Below, one piece after another: positions 42,932-51,994 of a stretch of 64,000 nt of DNA. The stretch is from an uncultured Clostridia bacterium (lineage in GTDB: Bacteria; Bacillota; Clostridia; UBA1381). The DNA is taken from NCBI GenBank assembly GCA_934444735.1, contig CAKSDE010000002.1, forward strand, positions 1 through 64,000, read 5' to 3'. Below the pieces are notes generated by a model. The model did no database searches and was not told the origin of the DNA. It was given only the letters and a program-made list of their open reading frames with translations. Both the position numbers and the translations under genes were made by a program. Every line of letters begins with the position of its first letter. The first letter of the stretch is position 1.

Positions 42932-45025
42932 ATGGTAACAGTACCCGAGATGTTCGGAAACAACGTGTTTGATGACAGACAGATGAAAGCAAGACTTTCT
43001 GAAAAGGTTTATAATTCGATAAGAAAAACCATTGAAGAGGGAAAGCAGCTTGATATATCAATGGCAAATGCGGTTGCCGCCGCAATGAAGGATTGGGCGG
43101 TTGAAAAGGGTGCAACTCATTATACCCATTGGTTCCAGCCTATGACGGGCGTTACGGCTGAAAAGCACGACAGCTTTATTTCACCGGCTCCCGACGGCGG
43201 CGTGATTATGGAATTTTCGGGAAAGGAACTGATAAAGGGCGAGCCTGATGCATCATCATTTCCGTCGGGCGGCTTGAGAGCAACCTTTGAAGCAAGAGGC
43301 TATACAGCTTGGGATCCTACATCATTCGCTTTTATAAAAGATAAAACGCTTTGTATTCCTACAGCGTTCTGCTCATACACAGGCGAGGCTCTGGATAAGA
43401 AAACTCCGCTTTTGCGTTCGATGGCGGCGCTCAATAAGCAGGCTTTGAGAATATTAAAGCTTTTCGGAAACGACAAGGTACATATGGTAAGAACTTCGGT
43501 CGGACCGGAGCAGGAATACTTCCTGGTGGATAAAGAAATGTTCGATAAAAGACATGACCTGGTTTACACCGGAAGAACACTGTTCGGTGCAAAATCACCT
43601 AAGGGACAGGAAATGGACGATCACTACTTTGGTATTATAAAGCCAAGAGTTGCCGAATATATGAAAGACTTAAACGATGAGCTTTGGAAACTCGGTATAC
43701 TGGCAAAGACACAGCATAACGAGGTTGCTCCGGCACAGCACGAGCTTGCACCGATCTATTCGACAACAAACATCGCAACCGACCACAACCAGCTTACAAT
43801 GGAGATTATGCAGAAGGTTGCGGCAAAGCACGGCTTGGTATGCTTGCTGCATGAAAAACCGTTTGCGGGCGTAAACGGCAGCGGTAAACACAACAACTGG
43901 TCGATTTCGACCGATACCGGCGCAAACCTTTTAACACCGGGTGAAACACCTTACGAAAATGCACAGTTCTTATTATTCCTGGTGGCAGTTATAAAGGCGG
44001 TTGACGAATATCAGGATCTTTTGAGAATTTCCGTTGCAACAGCCGGTAACGATCACAGATTGGGCGCAAACGAAGCACCTCCGGCAGTTATTTCGATATT
44101 CCTTGGTGAAGAGCTTGAGGCGGTATTAAAAGCAATCGAAACAGATACTGCATACGAGGGCAGCAAGAAAGCTAAAATGCAGCTTGGCGTTGACATTCTT
44201 CCGGAGTTCAAAAAGGACGCAACAGACAGAAACAGAACATCACCGTTTGCATTTACGGGAAACAAATTCGAGTTCAGAATGCTCGGTTCATCAAACAGCA
44301 TAGCTTGTGCAAATATTATGCTTAATGCGGCAGTTGCCGAAATCCTGGAGGAATTTGCCGACAAGCTCGAAAAAGAAAGCGATTTTGAGAGCGCATTGCA
44401 TGAGCTTATAAAGACAACAATCAAAGAGCACAAGAGAATCATATTCGGCGGAAACGGATACGGCGATGAATGGATGGAAGAGGCAGCTAAAAGAGGTCTT
44501 TCAAACTTAAAGACAACAGCAGACTGTATGCCGCATCTTTTGGATAAGAAAAACGCAGATATGCTGATTGAGCAAAAGGTTTACACGATGCCCGAGCTTG
44601 AATCGAGATATGAAATTATGCTTGAAAACTATGTAAAGACAGTAAATATCGAAGCTCTTACGATGATTGACATGGCTAAGAAAGAAATTTTGCCGGCAAT
44701 CGAAAAGTATGTTTCGGAATTGGTAAGCGTTGCGGTTAAAAAGGCAAAGCTTGACACTGCAATTCAATCGGGATACGAAAGCTCGGTTATAAAGAAGCTT
44801 TCTGCTTTGGAGGATATGATCTATACAAGATGCGAGGATTTGGAAAAATCGGCAGCAACTCTTAAGGGTATAGAAGATATTACAAAACAGTCGGAATTTG
44901 TCCGTGATGATGTTCTGGCTAAGATGGCAGCTTTAAGAGTTGCGGCAGATGAGGCGGAAACGCTTACAGACAGCAACTACTGGCCGTTCCCGACATACGG
45001 TGATCTTTTATTCGGCGTAAGATAA
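42932..45025 (+). CDS. glnN: Glutamine synthetase type III
   Basis: The 697-residue enzyme is a GSIII, the large dodecameric form found in Bacteroides and clostridia. It has the GSIII N-terminus VPEMFGNNVFDDRQMKARL, FPSGGLRATFEARGYTAWD, VGPEQEYFLVD, and KTQHNEVAPAQHELAPIY with metal-binding Glu, then GSGKHNNWSIST and EFRMLGSSNSIACAN. ATG 42932 is chosen since AAAGG lies 9 bases upstream and the family motif starts there; an in-frame ATG at 42887 lies within the terminator. It is followed by amt. Its expression likely depends on antitermination. Confidence 0.95.
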   Translation: MVTVPEMFGNNVFDDRQMKARLSEKVYNSIRKTIEEGKQLDISMANAVAAAMKDWAVEKGATHYTHWFQPMTGVTAEKHDSFISPAPDGGVIMEFSGKELIKGEPDASSFPSGGLRATFEARGYTAWDPTSFAFIKDKTLCIPTAFCSYTGEALDKKTPLLRSMAALNKQALRILKLFGNDKVHMVRTSVGPEQEYFLVDKEMFDKRHDLVYTGRTLFGAKSPKGQEMDDHYFGIIKPRVAEYMKDLNDELWKLGILAKTQHNEVAPAQHELAPIYSTTNIATDHNQLTMEIMQKVAAKHGLVCLLHEKPFAGVNGSGKHNNWSISTDTGANLLTPGETPYENAQFLLFLVAVIKAVDEYQDLLRISVATAGNDHRLGANEAPPAVISIFLGEELEAVLKAIETDTAYEGSKKAKMQLGVDILPEFKKDATDRNRTSPFAFTGNKFEFRMLGSSNSIACANIMLNAAVAEILEEFADKLEKESDFESALHELIKTTIKEHKRIIFGGNGYGDEWMEEAAKRGLSNLKTTADCMPHLLDKKNADMLIEQKVYTMPELESRYEIMLENYVKTVNIEALTMIDMAKKEILPAIEKYVSELVSVAVKKAKLDTAIQSGYESSVIKKLSALEDMIYTRCEDLEKSAATLKGIEDITKQSEFVRDDVLAKMAALRVAADEAETLTDSNYWPFPTYGDLLFGVR

Positions 45026-45038
45026 AAAAAGAAAAAAT

Positions 45039-45090
45039 CTTCTGCTTTTGCAGACTTACGTGTTAAAGCGTGGCTGCAAAAGCCGGGGAT
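45039..45090 (+). other. Hairpin between GSIII and amt
   Basis: GCTTTTGCAG and CTGCAAAAGC form a perfect 10-bp inverted repeat (about 45044-45086) around a 20-base loop. Seen from the plus strand there is no T-run after it, so it is not a forward terminator; from the minus strand a T-rich run follows. It may protect or process the glnN-amt mRNA. Confidence 0.45.
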
Positions 45091-45123
45091 AAGGGGTAAA
45101 AAAATAATTTGGGAGTGATTAAA

Positions 45124-46863
45124 ATGACATTCAGTGCGGTTAACACTATTTGGGTACTTTTGGGGGCAGCGTTGGTATTTTTCATGCAAGCCGGCTTTTC
45201 AATGTGCGAAGCGGGTTTTACGAGAGCAAAGAATACAGGTAATATCCTTATGAAAAACCTGATGGATTTTTGTATCGGTACACCGTGTTTCTGGCTGTTC
45301 GGTTTTGGTATAATGTTCGGTTCGGGTACGGCTTTGTTCGGCTGGATCGATCCGATGATAATGAAGGATTACAGTTCGATTTTGCCGGCAGGCGTTCCGC
45401 TTTGGGCATATGCAATATTCCAGACGGTGTTCTGTGCAACATCGGCAACAATCGTTTCGGGTGCTATGGCAGAACGTACAAAGTTCAGCGCATACTGCAT
45501 ATACTCGGCGGCAATTTCACTGTTCATCTATCCGATTTCAGGTCACTGGATCTGGGGCGGCGGCTGGCTTGCACAACTCGGATTCCACGATTTTGCAGGT
45601 TCTACGGCAGTACATATGGTCGGCGGTATCTGTGCATTGATTGGTGCGGCAATACTTGGTCCGCGTATCGGTAAGTATGACAAGGACGGCAAGCCTAAGG
45701 CTATTTTGGGACATAACCTGACTGTTGCGGCTTTGGGTGTGTTTATTCTGTGGTTCTGCTGGTTCGGATTTAACGGTGCATCAACCGTAGGTATGGATTC
45801 AGACGCACAGCTTGAGCGTGCCGGTTTAATCTTCTTTAACACTAACCTTGCTGCGGCTCTTGCTTGCTGCACAACGCTTATCTTTACATGGCTTCGCTAC
45901 GGTAAGCCTGATGTTTCTATGACATATAACGCAGCTTTGGCAGGCTTGGTAGGTATTACGGCAGGCTGCGATACGGTTAGTCCTCTCGGCGCTGCAATTA
46001 TGGGTATCATATTCGGTTTGCTGATAGTTTTGGCTGTTGAATTCTTTGATAAGGTTGCAAAGATAGATGATCCTGTAGGCGCTATCTCGGTTCACGGTGT
46101 GTGCGGCTCAATCGGTACAATCCTTTTGGGTTTATTCTCGACAGGCGGTATCCCTGATGCCGATGGTGTATATCCTGTTATGAAAGGCTTATTCTACGGC
46201 GGCGGATTTAAGTTTTTGGGAGTTCAGGCTTTGGGTGTTGTTACGGTAATCGCATATGTTGCGGTTGTAATTACAATAGTATTTATGATTTTAAAGCATA
46301 CTATCGGACTTCGTGCAGATGCAAGCGATGAAATCGCAGGTTTGGATGTTTCGGAACACGGCTTATTGACAGCTTATGCCGGAATCGCTATGGAACCCGA
46401 TACAATCGCTGCCGATTACACGGGCGAGGTTATGGGTGATGTTCCGGTATCAAAGGCAGTTCCGGTTGAAAAGGCTCCTTCAAAGCCGACTCATGCAGAA
46501 GGCGAGCCTAAGTTTACAAAGGTTGAAATTGTATGTAAAGAGGCAAGATTTGATAAATTGAAGAACGCTATGATGGATCTGGGTATAACAGGTATGACGG
46601 TATCGCACGTTATGGGCTGCGGTCAGCAAAAGGGTAAACCCGAATACTACAGAGGTGTTCCGGTTGAAACCAACCTCCTGCCTAAGGTTCAGGTTGATAT
46701 AGTAGTAAGCAAGGTTCCGGTAAGATCGGTTATCGAGGCTGCTAAGAAGGTTCTTTATACAGGTCATATCGGAGACGGTAAGATATTTGTATATGACGTT
46801 GAAAATGTTGTCAAGGTAAGAACCGGTGAAGAAGGGTATGACGCTCTTCAGGACGTTGAATAA
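45124..46863 (+). CDS. amt: Ammonium transporter fused to PII signal protein
   Basis: The 579-residue protein joins an Amt channel (about 1-410; FFMQAGFSMCEAGFTRAKN, GHWIWGGGWL, STAVHMVGG, LWFCWFGFNGAS, HGVCGSIGTI) with a C-terminal PII domain (about 461-579). The PII part has the T-loop QQKGKPEYYRGVPVETNLLP, the Walker-like IGDGKIFVYDVENV and RTGEEG signatures of GlnB/GlnK. Normally a separate GlnK plugs Amt, so here sensor and channel are one chain. ATG 45124 is preferred as GGGAGTG precedes it by 8 bases. It follows GSIII and shares its transcript. Confidence 0.93.
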   Translation: MTFSAVNTIWVLLGAALVFFMQAGFSMCEAGFTRAKNTGNILMKNLMDFCIGTPCFWLFGFGIMFGSGTALFGWIDPMIMKDYSSILPAGVPLWAYAIFQTVFCATSATIVSGAMAERTKFSAYCIYSAAISLFIYPISGHWIWGGGWLAQLGFHDFAGSTAVHMVGGICALIGAAILGPRIGKYDKDGKPKAILGHNLTVAALGVFILWFCWFGFNGASTVGMDSDAQLERAGLIFFNTNLAAALACCTTLIFTWLRYGKPDVSMTYNAALAGLVGITAGCDTVSPLGAAIMGIIFGLLIVLAVEFFDKVAKIDDPVGAISVHGVCGSIGTILLGLFSTGGIPDADGVYPVMKGLFYGGGFKFLGVQALGVVTVIAYVAVVITIVFMILKHTIGLRADASDEIAGLDVSEHGLLTAYAGIAMEPDTIAADYTGEVMGDVPVSKAVPVEKAPSKPTHAEGEPKFTKVEIVCKEARFDKLKNAMMDLGITGMTVSHVMGCGQQKGKPEYYRGVPVETNLLPKVQVDIVVSKVPVRSVIEAAKKVLYTGHIGDGKIFVYDVENVVKVRTGEEGYDALQDVE

Positions 46864-46867
46864 TTAA

Positions 46868-47110
46868 AAAAGGCGCTTGAGACGGGAGAAGTAGTGCAAA
46901 ATATCGCCCATGAGCGAATGTGGGACGGTGAGAGCCGCATCGGGAATTGATTTTGCACGAATAACACCCGTCGAGCCGCAATCCGAAAGAGCTTAAGGCT
47001 TTAGTAGGTGCGCCGTAAGCCGCACGTCAGTCGGCAAGGCTTTGTTGGAAGCTATATAAAAAGTATAAAAATAGGTGGCACCGCAAGCTCAGCACTTGCC
47101 CTATGAAATA
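46868..47110 (+). promoter_or_regulatory. T-box leader, Asn specifier, for asnB
   Basis: Stem I closes with GACGGG (46881-46886) and CCCGTC (46967-46972). The specifier loop is AGAAGTA on one side and GAATAACA on the other, between GTGCAAAAT and ATTTTGCAC; it reads AAC (46963-46965), Asn. A GAGAGCC motif (46931) and AGTAGGTGCGCCG (about 47002) follow. The antiterminator is ATAGG-UGGCACC-GCAAG/CTTGC-CCTAT (47071-47105) with the standard 7-base bulge. No promoter lies between amt and this leader, and no clear terminator T-run was found. Confidence 0.88.
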
Positions 47111-47143
47111 TGCTGTAAAAATGATTTTTTGGAGGAATTTAGT

Positions 47144-48721
47144 ATGTGTTCAATTATGGGATATTGCGGTAAGGGTGCTGCTTTGGAATTATTTAAAAAG
47201 GGATTTGACGAAACAATTTCAAGAGGCCCCGATATGTCAAAGATTATTGATACGGGAGACGGTCTTTTGGGATTTCACCGTCTGGCGATAATGGGACTTT
47301 CCGAAAACGGTATGCAGCCGTTTTCGTTAAACGGGAGTCATGTTGTATGTAACGGCGAGATTTACGGGTTTGAAAAGATAAAAAAAGAGTTGTCGGAAAA
47401 ATATGAATTTGTAAGCGGCTCAGACTGCGAGATACTTCTTCCTATGTATTTTGAATACGGAACGGATATGTTTCGTATGCTTGACGCGGAGTTTGCGCTG
47501 ATTATCTATGACGGTGAAAAGGGTAAATATATTGCCGCCCGTGATCCGATAGGTATCCGTCCGCTGTATTACGGATATGACAAATCCGGCGCGATTGTAT
47601 TTGCGAGCGAGCCTAAGAATCTTGTTGTTATATGCGATAAAATTATGCCGTTTCCGCCGGGACATTTCTACAAAGACGGAAAATTTATCTGCTACAGAGA
47701 TATGACCGAAGTGAAGAGCGTCTGCAAGGACGATTTGGAAACGGTTTGCAAAAATATTCATGATAAACTGGTAAAAGGAATAGAGAAAAGATTGGTGGCG
47801 GACGCAAAAGTCGGTTATCTTTTGTCGGGTGGGCTGGATTCATCTTTGGTGTGCGCAATTGCAGCAAGAAAAAGCGATAAGCCGATAAAAACTTTTGCTA
47901 TCGGAATGAATGAGGACGCAATAGATTTAAAATATGCAAAACAGGTTGCCGACTATATAGGAAGCGATCATACAGAGGTTATAATCACAAAAGATGATGT
48001 GCTTTCCTCACTTGAGCACGTTATAAAGCTTTTGGGAACATATGACATTACGACCATAAGAGCAAGTATGGGAATGTATCTTTTATGCAAATATATTCAC
48101 GAAAACACAGATATACGCGTTCTTTTGACCGGTGAGATTTCGGACGAGCTTTTTGGGTATAAATATACCGACTTTGCACCGTCTGCCGAGGCTTTTCAGA
48201 AAGAATCGCAAAAACGTATACGTGAGCTTCATATGTATGACGTTCTGCGTGCTGACAGATGTATTTCTGTAAACTCTTTGGAGGCACGTGTGCCTTTCGG
48301 GGATTTGGATTTTGTGGAATACGTGATGTCTGTTGATCCCGAAAAGAAGATCAATGTCTATAACAAGGGAAAGTATCTGCTGCGTCATGCTTTTGAGGGA
48401 GATTATCTGCCGCATGACATTTTATACAGAGAAAAAGCGGCATTTTCAGATGCTGTGGGACATTCGATGGTTTGGTATTTAAAGGATAAAGCGGAAAAGT
48501 TCTATACAGATAAAGAATTTGAAGAAAAAAGAAAGAAGTACACTCATGCAGTGCCCTTTACGAAAGAATCGCTTTTATACAGGGAGATTTTTGAAAAGTA
48601 TTACCCGGGTCAGAGCGATATGATAGTCGACTTCTGGATGCCGAACAAGGACTGGGAAGGCTGCGATGTGGACGATCCGTCGGCAAGAGTGCTTTCAAAC
48701 TATGGGGCGAGCGGTATATAA
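47144..48721 (+). CDS. asnB: Asparagine synthase (glutamine-hydrolysing)
   Basis: The 525-residue enzyme makes asparagine from aspartate with glutamine as donor. The mature N-terminus is CSIMGYCGKG: Cys2 is the catalytic residue of class II amidotransferases, which decides the start at ATG 47144; GGAGG lies 9 bases before. FHRLAIMGLSENGMQPF and VCNGEIYGF complete the glutaminase. The synthetase half has the PP-loop LSGGLDSSLVCAI and LLTGEISDELFGYKY. It lies under the Asn T-box, so it should be induced when tRNA-Asn is uncharged. Confidence 0.95.
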   Translation: MCSIMGYCGKGAALELFKKGFDETISRGPDMSKIIDTGDGLLGFHRLAIMGLSENGMQPFSLNGSHVVCNGEIYGFEKIKKELSEKYEFVSGSDCEILLPMYFEYGTDMFRMLDAEFALIIYDGEKGKYIAARDPIGIRPLYYGYDKSGAIVFASEPKNLVVICDKIMPFPPGHFYKDGKFICYRDMTEVKSVCKDDLETVCKNIHDKLVKGIEKRLVADAKVGYLLSGGLDSSLVCAIAARKSDKPIKTFAIGMNEDAIDLKYAKQVADYIGSDHTEVIITKDDVLSSLEHVIKLLGTYDITTIRASMGMYLLCKYIHENTDIRVLLTGEISDELFGYKYTDFAPSAEAFQKESQKRIRELHMYDVLRADRCISVNSLEARVPFGDLDFVEYVMSVDPEKKINVYNKGKYLLRHAFEGDYLPHDILYREKAAFSDAVGHSMVWYLKDKAEKFYTDKEFEEKRKKYTHAVPFTKESLLYREIFEKYYPGQSDMIVDFWMPNKDWEGCDVDDPSARVLSNYGASGI

Positions 48722-48731
48722 TGAGATTTTT

Positions 48732-48766
48732 AAAAAGAGGTTATAATTTTATAGCCTCTTTTTTAT
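48732..48766 (+). terminator. Terminator of asnB
   Basis: AAAGAGGTTATAA pairs imperfectly with TTATAGCCTCTTT and continues in T residues. Confidence 0.8.
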
Positions 48767-48794
48767 TGACAGTTTAAAAAAAATAATATATACT
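48766..48794 (+). promoter_or_regulatory. Promoter of ispG
   Basis: TTGACA (48766-48771), 17 bases, TATACT (48789-48794); the -35 abuts the asnB terminator. Confidence 0.8.
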
Positions 48795-48800
48795 AAAATA

Positions 48801-48972
48801 AAGCATATTTTTTTAATGCGAGTAAGAATTAAATTGCCTGTGCGAAATTTTCTTCGCATTCACTCGAAAAACGCACATGGGCGTAAAATCTCTTATCATT
48901 CCTTGCCATACGGATAAGAGAAGATTAAAATACTATTTGTTGCCGGCGTATGGCGGCGGAATGGAGATTTTT
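48801..48972 (+). promoter_or_regulatory. Structured ispG leader with candidate pseudoknot
   Basis: The leader of about 170 bases holds hairpin TGCGAA-ATTTTC-TTCGCA (48841-48858) inside CGAGT/ACTCG (48819-48866). A second hairpin TCTCTTATC/GATAAGAGA (48889-48897 with 48913-48921) follows, whose loop contains GCCATACG (48905-48912). That 8-mer is perfectly complementary to CGTATGGC (48947-48954), ten bases before GGAG of ispG. Together these form an H-type pseudoknot with an A/U-rich third loop next to the ribosome site. It matches no leader class I know. Confidence 0.6.
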
Positions 48973-50010
48973 ATGAAAAGAACAGTAAATGTCGGCGGGG
49001 TTTTGGTCGGCGGAGAAAACAGGGTTTCCATACAATCTATGACGAATACCGATACACGTGATGTAAAAAGAACGGTTGAACAGATAAGAGCGCTTACCGA
49101 TGCGGGTTGTGAAATAATCCGTGTTGCGGTTCCGGATATGGAGGCGGCGGAGGCGGTGAAAAAAATCAAAGCGCAGATAACAATTCCGCTTGTGACCGAT
49201 ATTCACTTTAACTACAAGCTGGCTCTGGAATGTATAAAAAACGGCGCTGACAAGGTGAGAATCAACCCGGGGAATATCGGTAACAGGGAGAAAGTAAAGC
49301 TTGTTGCCGACGCGGCAAAGGCTAAGGGAATACCGATAAGAATCGGTGTAAACGGCGGCTCTCTGGAAAAGGATCTTTTGGAAAAATACGGCGGACCTAC
49401 GGCAGACGCATTGGTCGAGAGTGCGATGCGCCATGTGGAAATTTTAGACGATGTGAATTTTTCGGATATAGTTGTGTCGATAAAGGTATCATCTGTTCCG
49501 GTTATGATTGACGCATACCGTAAATTCGATAAGCTTACCGACATACCAACACATATAGGAGTTACCGAGGCGGGAACGAAAACGCAGGGGTTAATAAAAT
49601 CCGCAATAGGAATAGGCACGCTGCTTTCGGAAGGGATAGGAAATACCCTACGAGTGTCTTTGACGGCAGATCCGACAGAGGAAATAACGGCGGCGAGGGA
49701 TATTTTGAAAGCACTGGAGCTTAGAAAATGCGGTGTACAGTTAATATCGTGCCCGACCTGCGGCAGGACGAGGATTGATCTGATATCAATTGCAAACGAG
49801 GTGGAAAAGCGTATTTCGTGCATTGACAAGAATATAAAGGTGGCAGTTATGGGATGCGCGGTAAACGGCCCGGGAGAGGCACGCGAGGCAGATGTCGGAA
49901 TCGCGGGCGGAAACGGAGAGGGACTGATATTTAAAAAAGGAGAAATTATAAGAAAAGTTCCGGAAGATATGATAATTGATGAGCTGATGAAGGAAATTGA
50001 GCGGCTTTGA
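48973..50010 (+). CDS. ispG: 4-hydroxy-3-methylbut-2-enyl diphosphate synthase (flavodoxin/ferredoxin)
   Basis: The 345-residue enzyme of the MEP isoprenoid pathway turns MEcPP into HMBPP. It has the TIM-barrel part with VSIQSMTNTDTRDV, PLVTDIHFNYKLAL and KVRINPGNIG, and the 4Fe-4S cysteines in ISCPTCGRTRIDL and GCAVNGPGEAREADVGIAGG. ATG 48973 is used because the family sequence begins MKRTVNVGGV and GGAG lies 6 bases before. An open frame extends 32 codons upstream but runs through the RNA hairpins and has no ribosome site. Next is aminopeptidase P, 18 bases on. Confidence 0.95.
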   Translation: MKRTVNVGGVLVGGENRVSIQSMTNTDTRDVKRTVEQIRALTDAGCEIIRVAVPDMEAAEAVKKIKAQITIPLVTDIHFNYKLALECIKNGADKVRINPGNIGNREKVKLVADAAKAKGIPIRIGVNGGSLEKDLLEKYGGPTADALVESAMRHVEILDDVNFSDIVVSIKVSSVPVMIDAYRKFDKLTDIPTHIGVTEAGTKTQGLIKSAIGIGTLLSEGIGNTLRVSLTADPTEEITAARDILKALELRKCGVQLISCPTCGRTRIDLISIANEVEKRISCIDKNIKVAVMGCAVNGPGEAREADVGIAGGNGEGLIFKKGEIIRKVPEDMIIDELMKEIERL

Positions 50011-50028
50011 GTGTTGGGAGGCAAAAAT

Positions 50029-51063
50029 ATGTCAAGAGTTGAAATTTTACAAAAGAAGTTAAAAGACAATGAGGGATTCTATATTTCAAGCTATGCAAAT
50101 ATCTATTATTTCAGCGGTTTTACCTCCGAGGACGCACGGCTCATTATAACCCCGAACGACTGTATCTTAATGACGGATTCGCGCTATACGGTACAGGCGA
50201 AGAACCAGGCAAAAGGCTTTGATATACGAAATATTGCCGACAAAAGCATAATAGAAAGACTGGGAATAAAGCGCCTGGGAATAGAAGAGGAGAATCTGAC
50301 GGTAAAAGAGCTGGGAAATATCAACAAAGGAGATATGAAAGTATTCCCGGCAGGAAATATTATATCCGAACAAAGAGAGATCAAAGACAGTGAGGAAATC
50401 GGGAAAATCAGGGCGGCGGAGAAGCTCGGAGATGAGGCTTTTTCTCATGTGCTGAATTTCATAAGCCCCGGAATAAGAGAGCTTGACGTTGCATTTGAGC
50501 TTGAATTTTTCATGAGAAAAAACGGCGCATCGGGATTGTCATTTGACACGATTGCCGCATCCGGCATACGCTCGGCAATGCCGCACGGCATGGCATCTGA
50601 AAAAATAATAGAAAAGGGGGATCTGCTGACCCTCGATTTCGGCTGTGTTTTAGACGGCTACTGCTCGGATATGACAAGGACAGTGGCAGTCGGCAGTATA
50701 GATTTAAAAAGCAGAAGGATTTACGAAACGGTATTGGCAGCACAAAAGGCAGGATTGGAATACATAGCAAAAGGGAAGATATGCTCCGGTGCGGATGCTG
50801 CGGCAAGAAAGGTTATAACCGAAGCAGGGTATGGGAAAAATTTCGGGCACGCATTGGGACACAGTGTGGGCATTGAAATCCATGAATCCCCGACTCTCTC
50901 TCCTAAATGCGATAAAGTGCTTGTGCCCGGAAATGTGGTTACGGTAGAGCCGGGAATATATGTTGAAAATTTCGGCGGTGTACGAATTGAAGATCTTGTA
51001 TTGGTTACCGACTCGGGAATCGAAAATTTTACACATTCGGAAAAAGAACTGATTATTGTATGA
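50029..51063 (+). CDS. pepP: Xaa-Pro aminopeptidase (M24 family)
   Basis: The 344-residue peptidase removes N-terminal residues before proline. The creatinase-like N-terminal domain (about 1-115) precedes the pita-bread fold with its five metal ligands: Asp in LTLDFGCVLDGYC and CSDMTRTVAVG, His in GHALGHSVGIEIHE, Glu in VVTVEPGIY and GGVRIEDLVLV. ATG 50029 has GGGAGG 7 bases before it and is preferred over an upstream frame. It is the short Bacillota form and shares the ispG transcript. Confidence 0.92.
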   Translation: MSRVEILQKKLKDNEGFYISSYANIYYFSGFTSEDARLIITPNDCILMTDSRYTVQAKNQAKGFDIRNIADKSIIERLGIKRLGIEEENLTVKELGNINKGDMKVFPAGNIISEQREIKDSEEIGKIRAAEKLGDEAFSHVLNFISPGIRELDVAFELEFFMRKNGASGLSFDTIAASGIRSAMPHGMASEKIIEKGDLLTLDFGCVLDGYCSDMTRTVAVGSIDLKSRRIYETVLAAQKAGLEYIAKGKICSGADAAARKVITEAGYGKNFGHALGHSVGIEIHESPTLSPKCDKVLVPGNVVTVEPGIYVENFGGVRIEDLVLVTDSGIENFTHSEKELIIV

Positions 51064-51108
51064 TATAAAAAAAAGCCGGGATTTGAAATTCCCGGCTTTT
51101 TGCTTTAT
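51064..51108. terminator. Bidirectional terminator between pepP and lipoprotein gene
   Basis: AAAAGCCGGGA and TCCCGGCTTTT (with an extended A/T arm) flank a short loop and give T-runs on both strands. Confidence 0.9.
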
Positions 51109-51112
51109 GCTG

Positions 51113-51994
51113 TTATTTTGAAACTGCTGAATCGTCACCTATACCTGTGCGGAAAGAAGAGTACAGGTGCGTTACAACAGAATCCATCGTTTTTTCTACA
51201 GATTTTGGATATGTAATCAAAAATTCGTTGATGGTTCCATCGGACTTGTAGATGCATTTTTGATAATATACCGTATTGTCATAATCGCCCGAGAGTACAC
51301 ACCAATTGTCTTTTTGTACCTTATATGAAACGGGGAACTCCGCATCTGCAAGGCGCGCCTCATACAAGCCTGCGATTCCGCCGTACATAAGCGCATCATG
51401 ACTGCCGTAAGCAATGAGCGTGATTGTGCCGTCGGAAGATGTAAAAGTAAGTCCCGAGCCGTTATCGGGTTCGCGTCCTGCGTGCAGAAAGTCGGGAATA
51501 TCAATTGAAAAGCCAAATCTGCCGTTACGGTATGTCGTGTATTCGGGGTTTGAACGCACGGACGGTGAGGTGTGTTTTTGTGTATTAGGGGTGCTTTTCG
51601 GTGTCTGCGTGCTTTCACGCGGCGAATCCTGCTCGGGAGGTGTGTAGTTAAGAATACCTCTTACGGGATCGCCTGTTTCGGCATCGCAATACGCAGAGGC
51701 GATCGGTGTGTTTTTAAAAAAGAATTGAACAAAACGAAGATTAGTCTCTCCTGCTTCCCAATATGAAGAATCTCCGATTGAATAGGTTACGTTGAGATCC
51801 TCGGGAACGCCCAAGCCGCTTTTTGCGGTTTTAATAAAATTGTCAAGATCGGTTTGGACGTCTTGCTGATTTGTATCGGCAGATTCGGAAGCTTTTTTGG
51901 GGAACTTCGGTATTTGCAGCCCCAAAAGCGGTGAGCACGCGCTGAGCAGTGATACGGTTAGCAAACATAAAATAAATCCTTTTAATTTTTTCAT
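51113..51994 (-). CDS. Putative lipoprotein of unknown function
   Basis: The 293-residue protein has a lipoprotein signal with lipobox LLSAC (Cys20), so it should be attached to the outer membrane face. A low-complexity linker rich in Ser, Thr and Pro (about 125-150) joins a 100-residue N-terminal part to a C-terminal domain (about 155-280) with TYRNGRFGFSIDIPDFLHAG and GLTFTSSDGTITLIAYG, which resembles secreted clostridial domains of unknown role. No catalytic motif is seen. It faces the pepP gene across a shared terminator and stands alone. Confidence 0.65.
   Translation of the reverse strand: MKKLKGFILCLLTVSLLSACSPLLGLQIPKFPKKASESADTNQQDVQTDLDNFIKTAKSGLGVPEDLNVTYSIGDSSYWEAGETNLRFVQFFFKNTPIASAYCDAETGDPVRGILNYTPPEQDSPRESTQTPKSTPNTQKHTSPSVRSNPEYTTYRNGRFGFSIDIPDFLHAGREPDNGSGLTFTSSDGTITLIAYGSHDALMYGGIAGLYEARLADAEFPVSYKVQKDNWCVLSGDYDNTVYYQKCIYKSDGTINEFLITYPKSVEKTMDSVVTHLYSSFRTGIGDDSAVSK

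Noticed and set aside
48877..48972. An N-terminal extension of IspG of 32 residues
   Set aside because: It lacks a ribosome site, has no family similarity, and covers complementary RNA segments; the family start and GGAG fit 48973.
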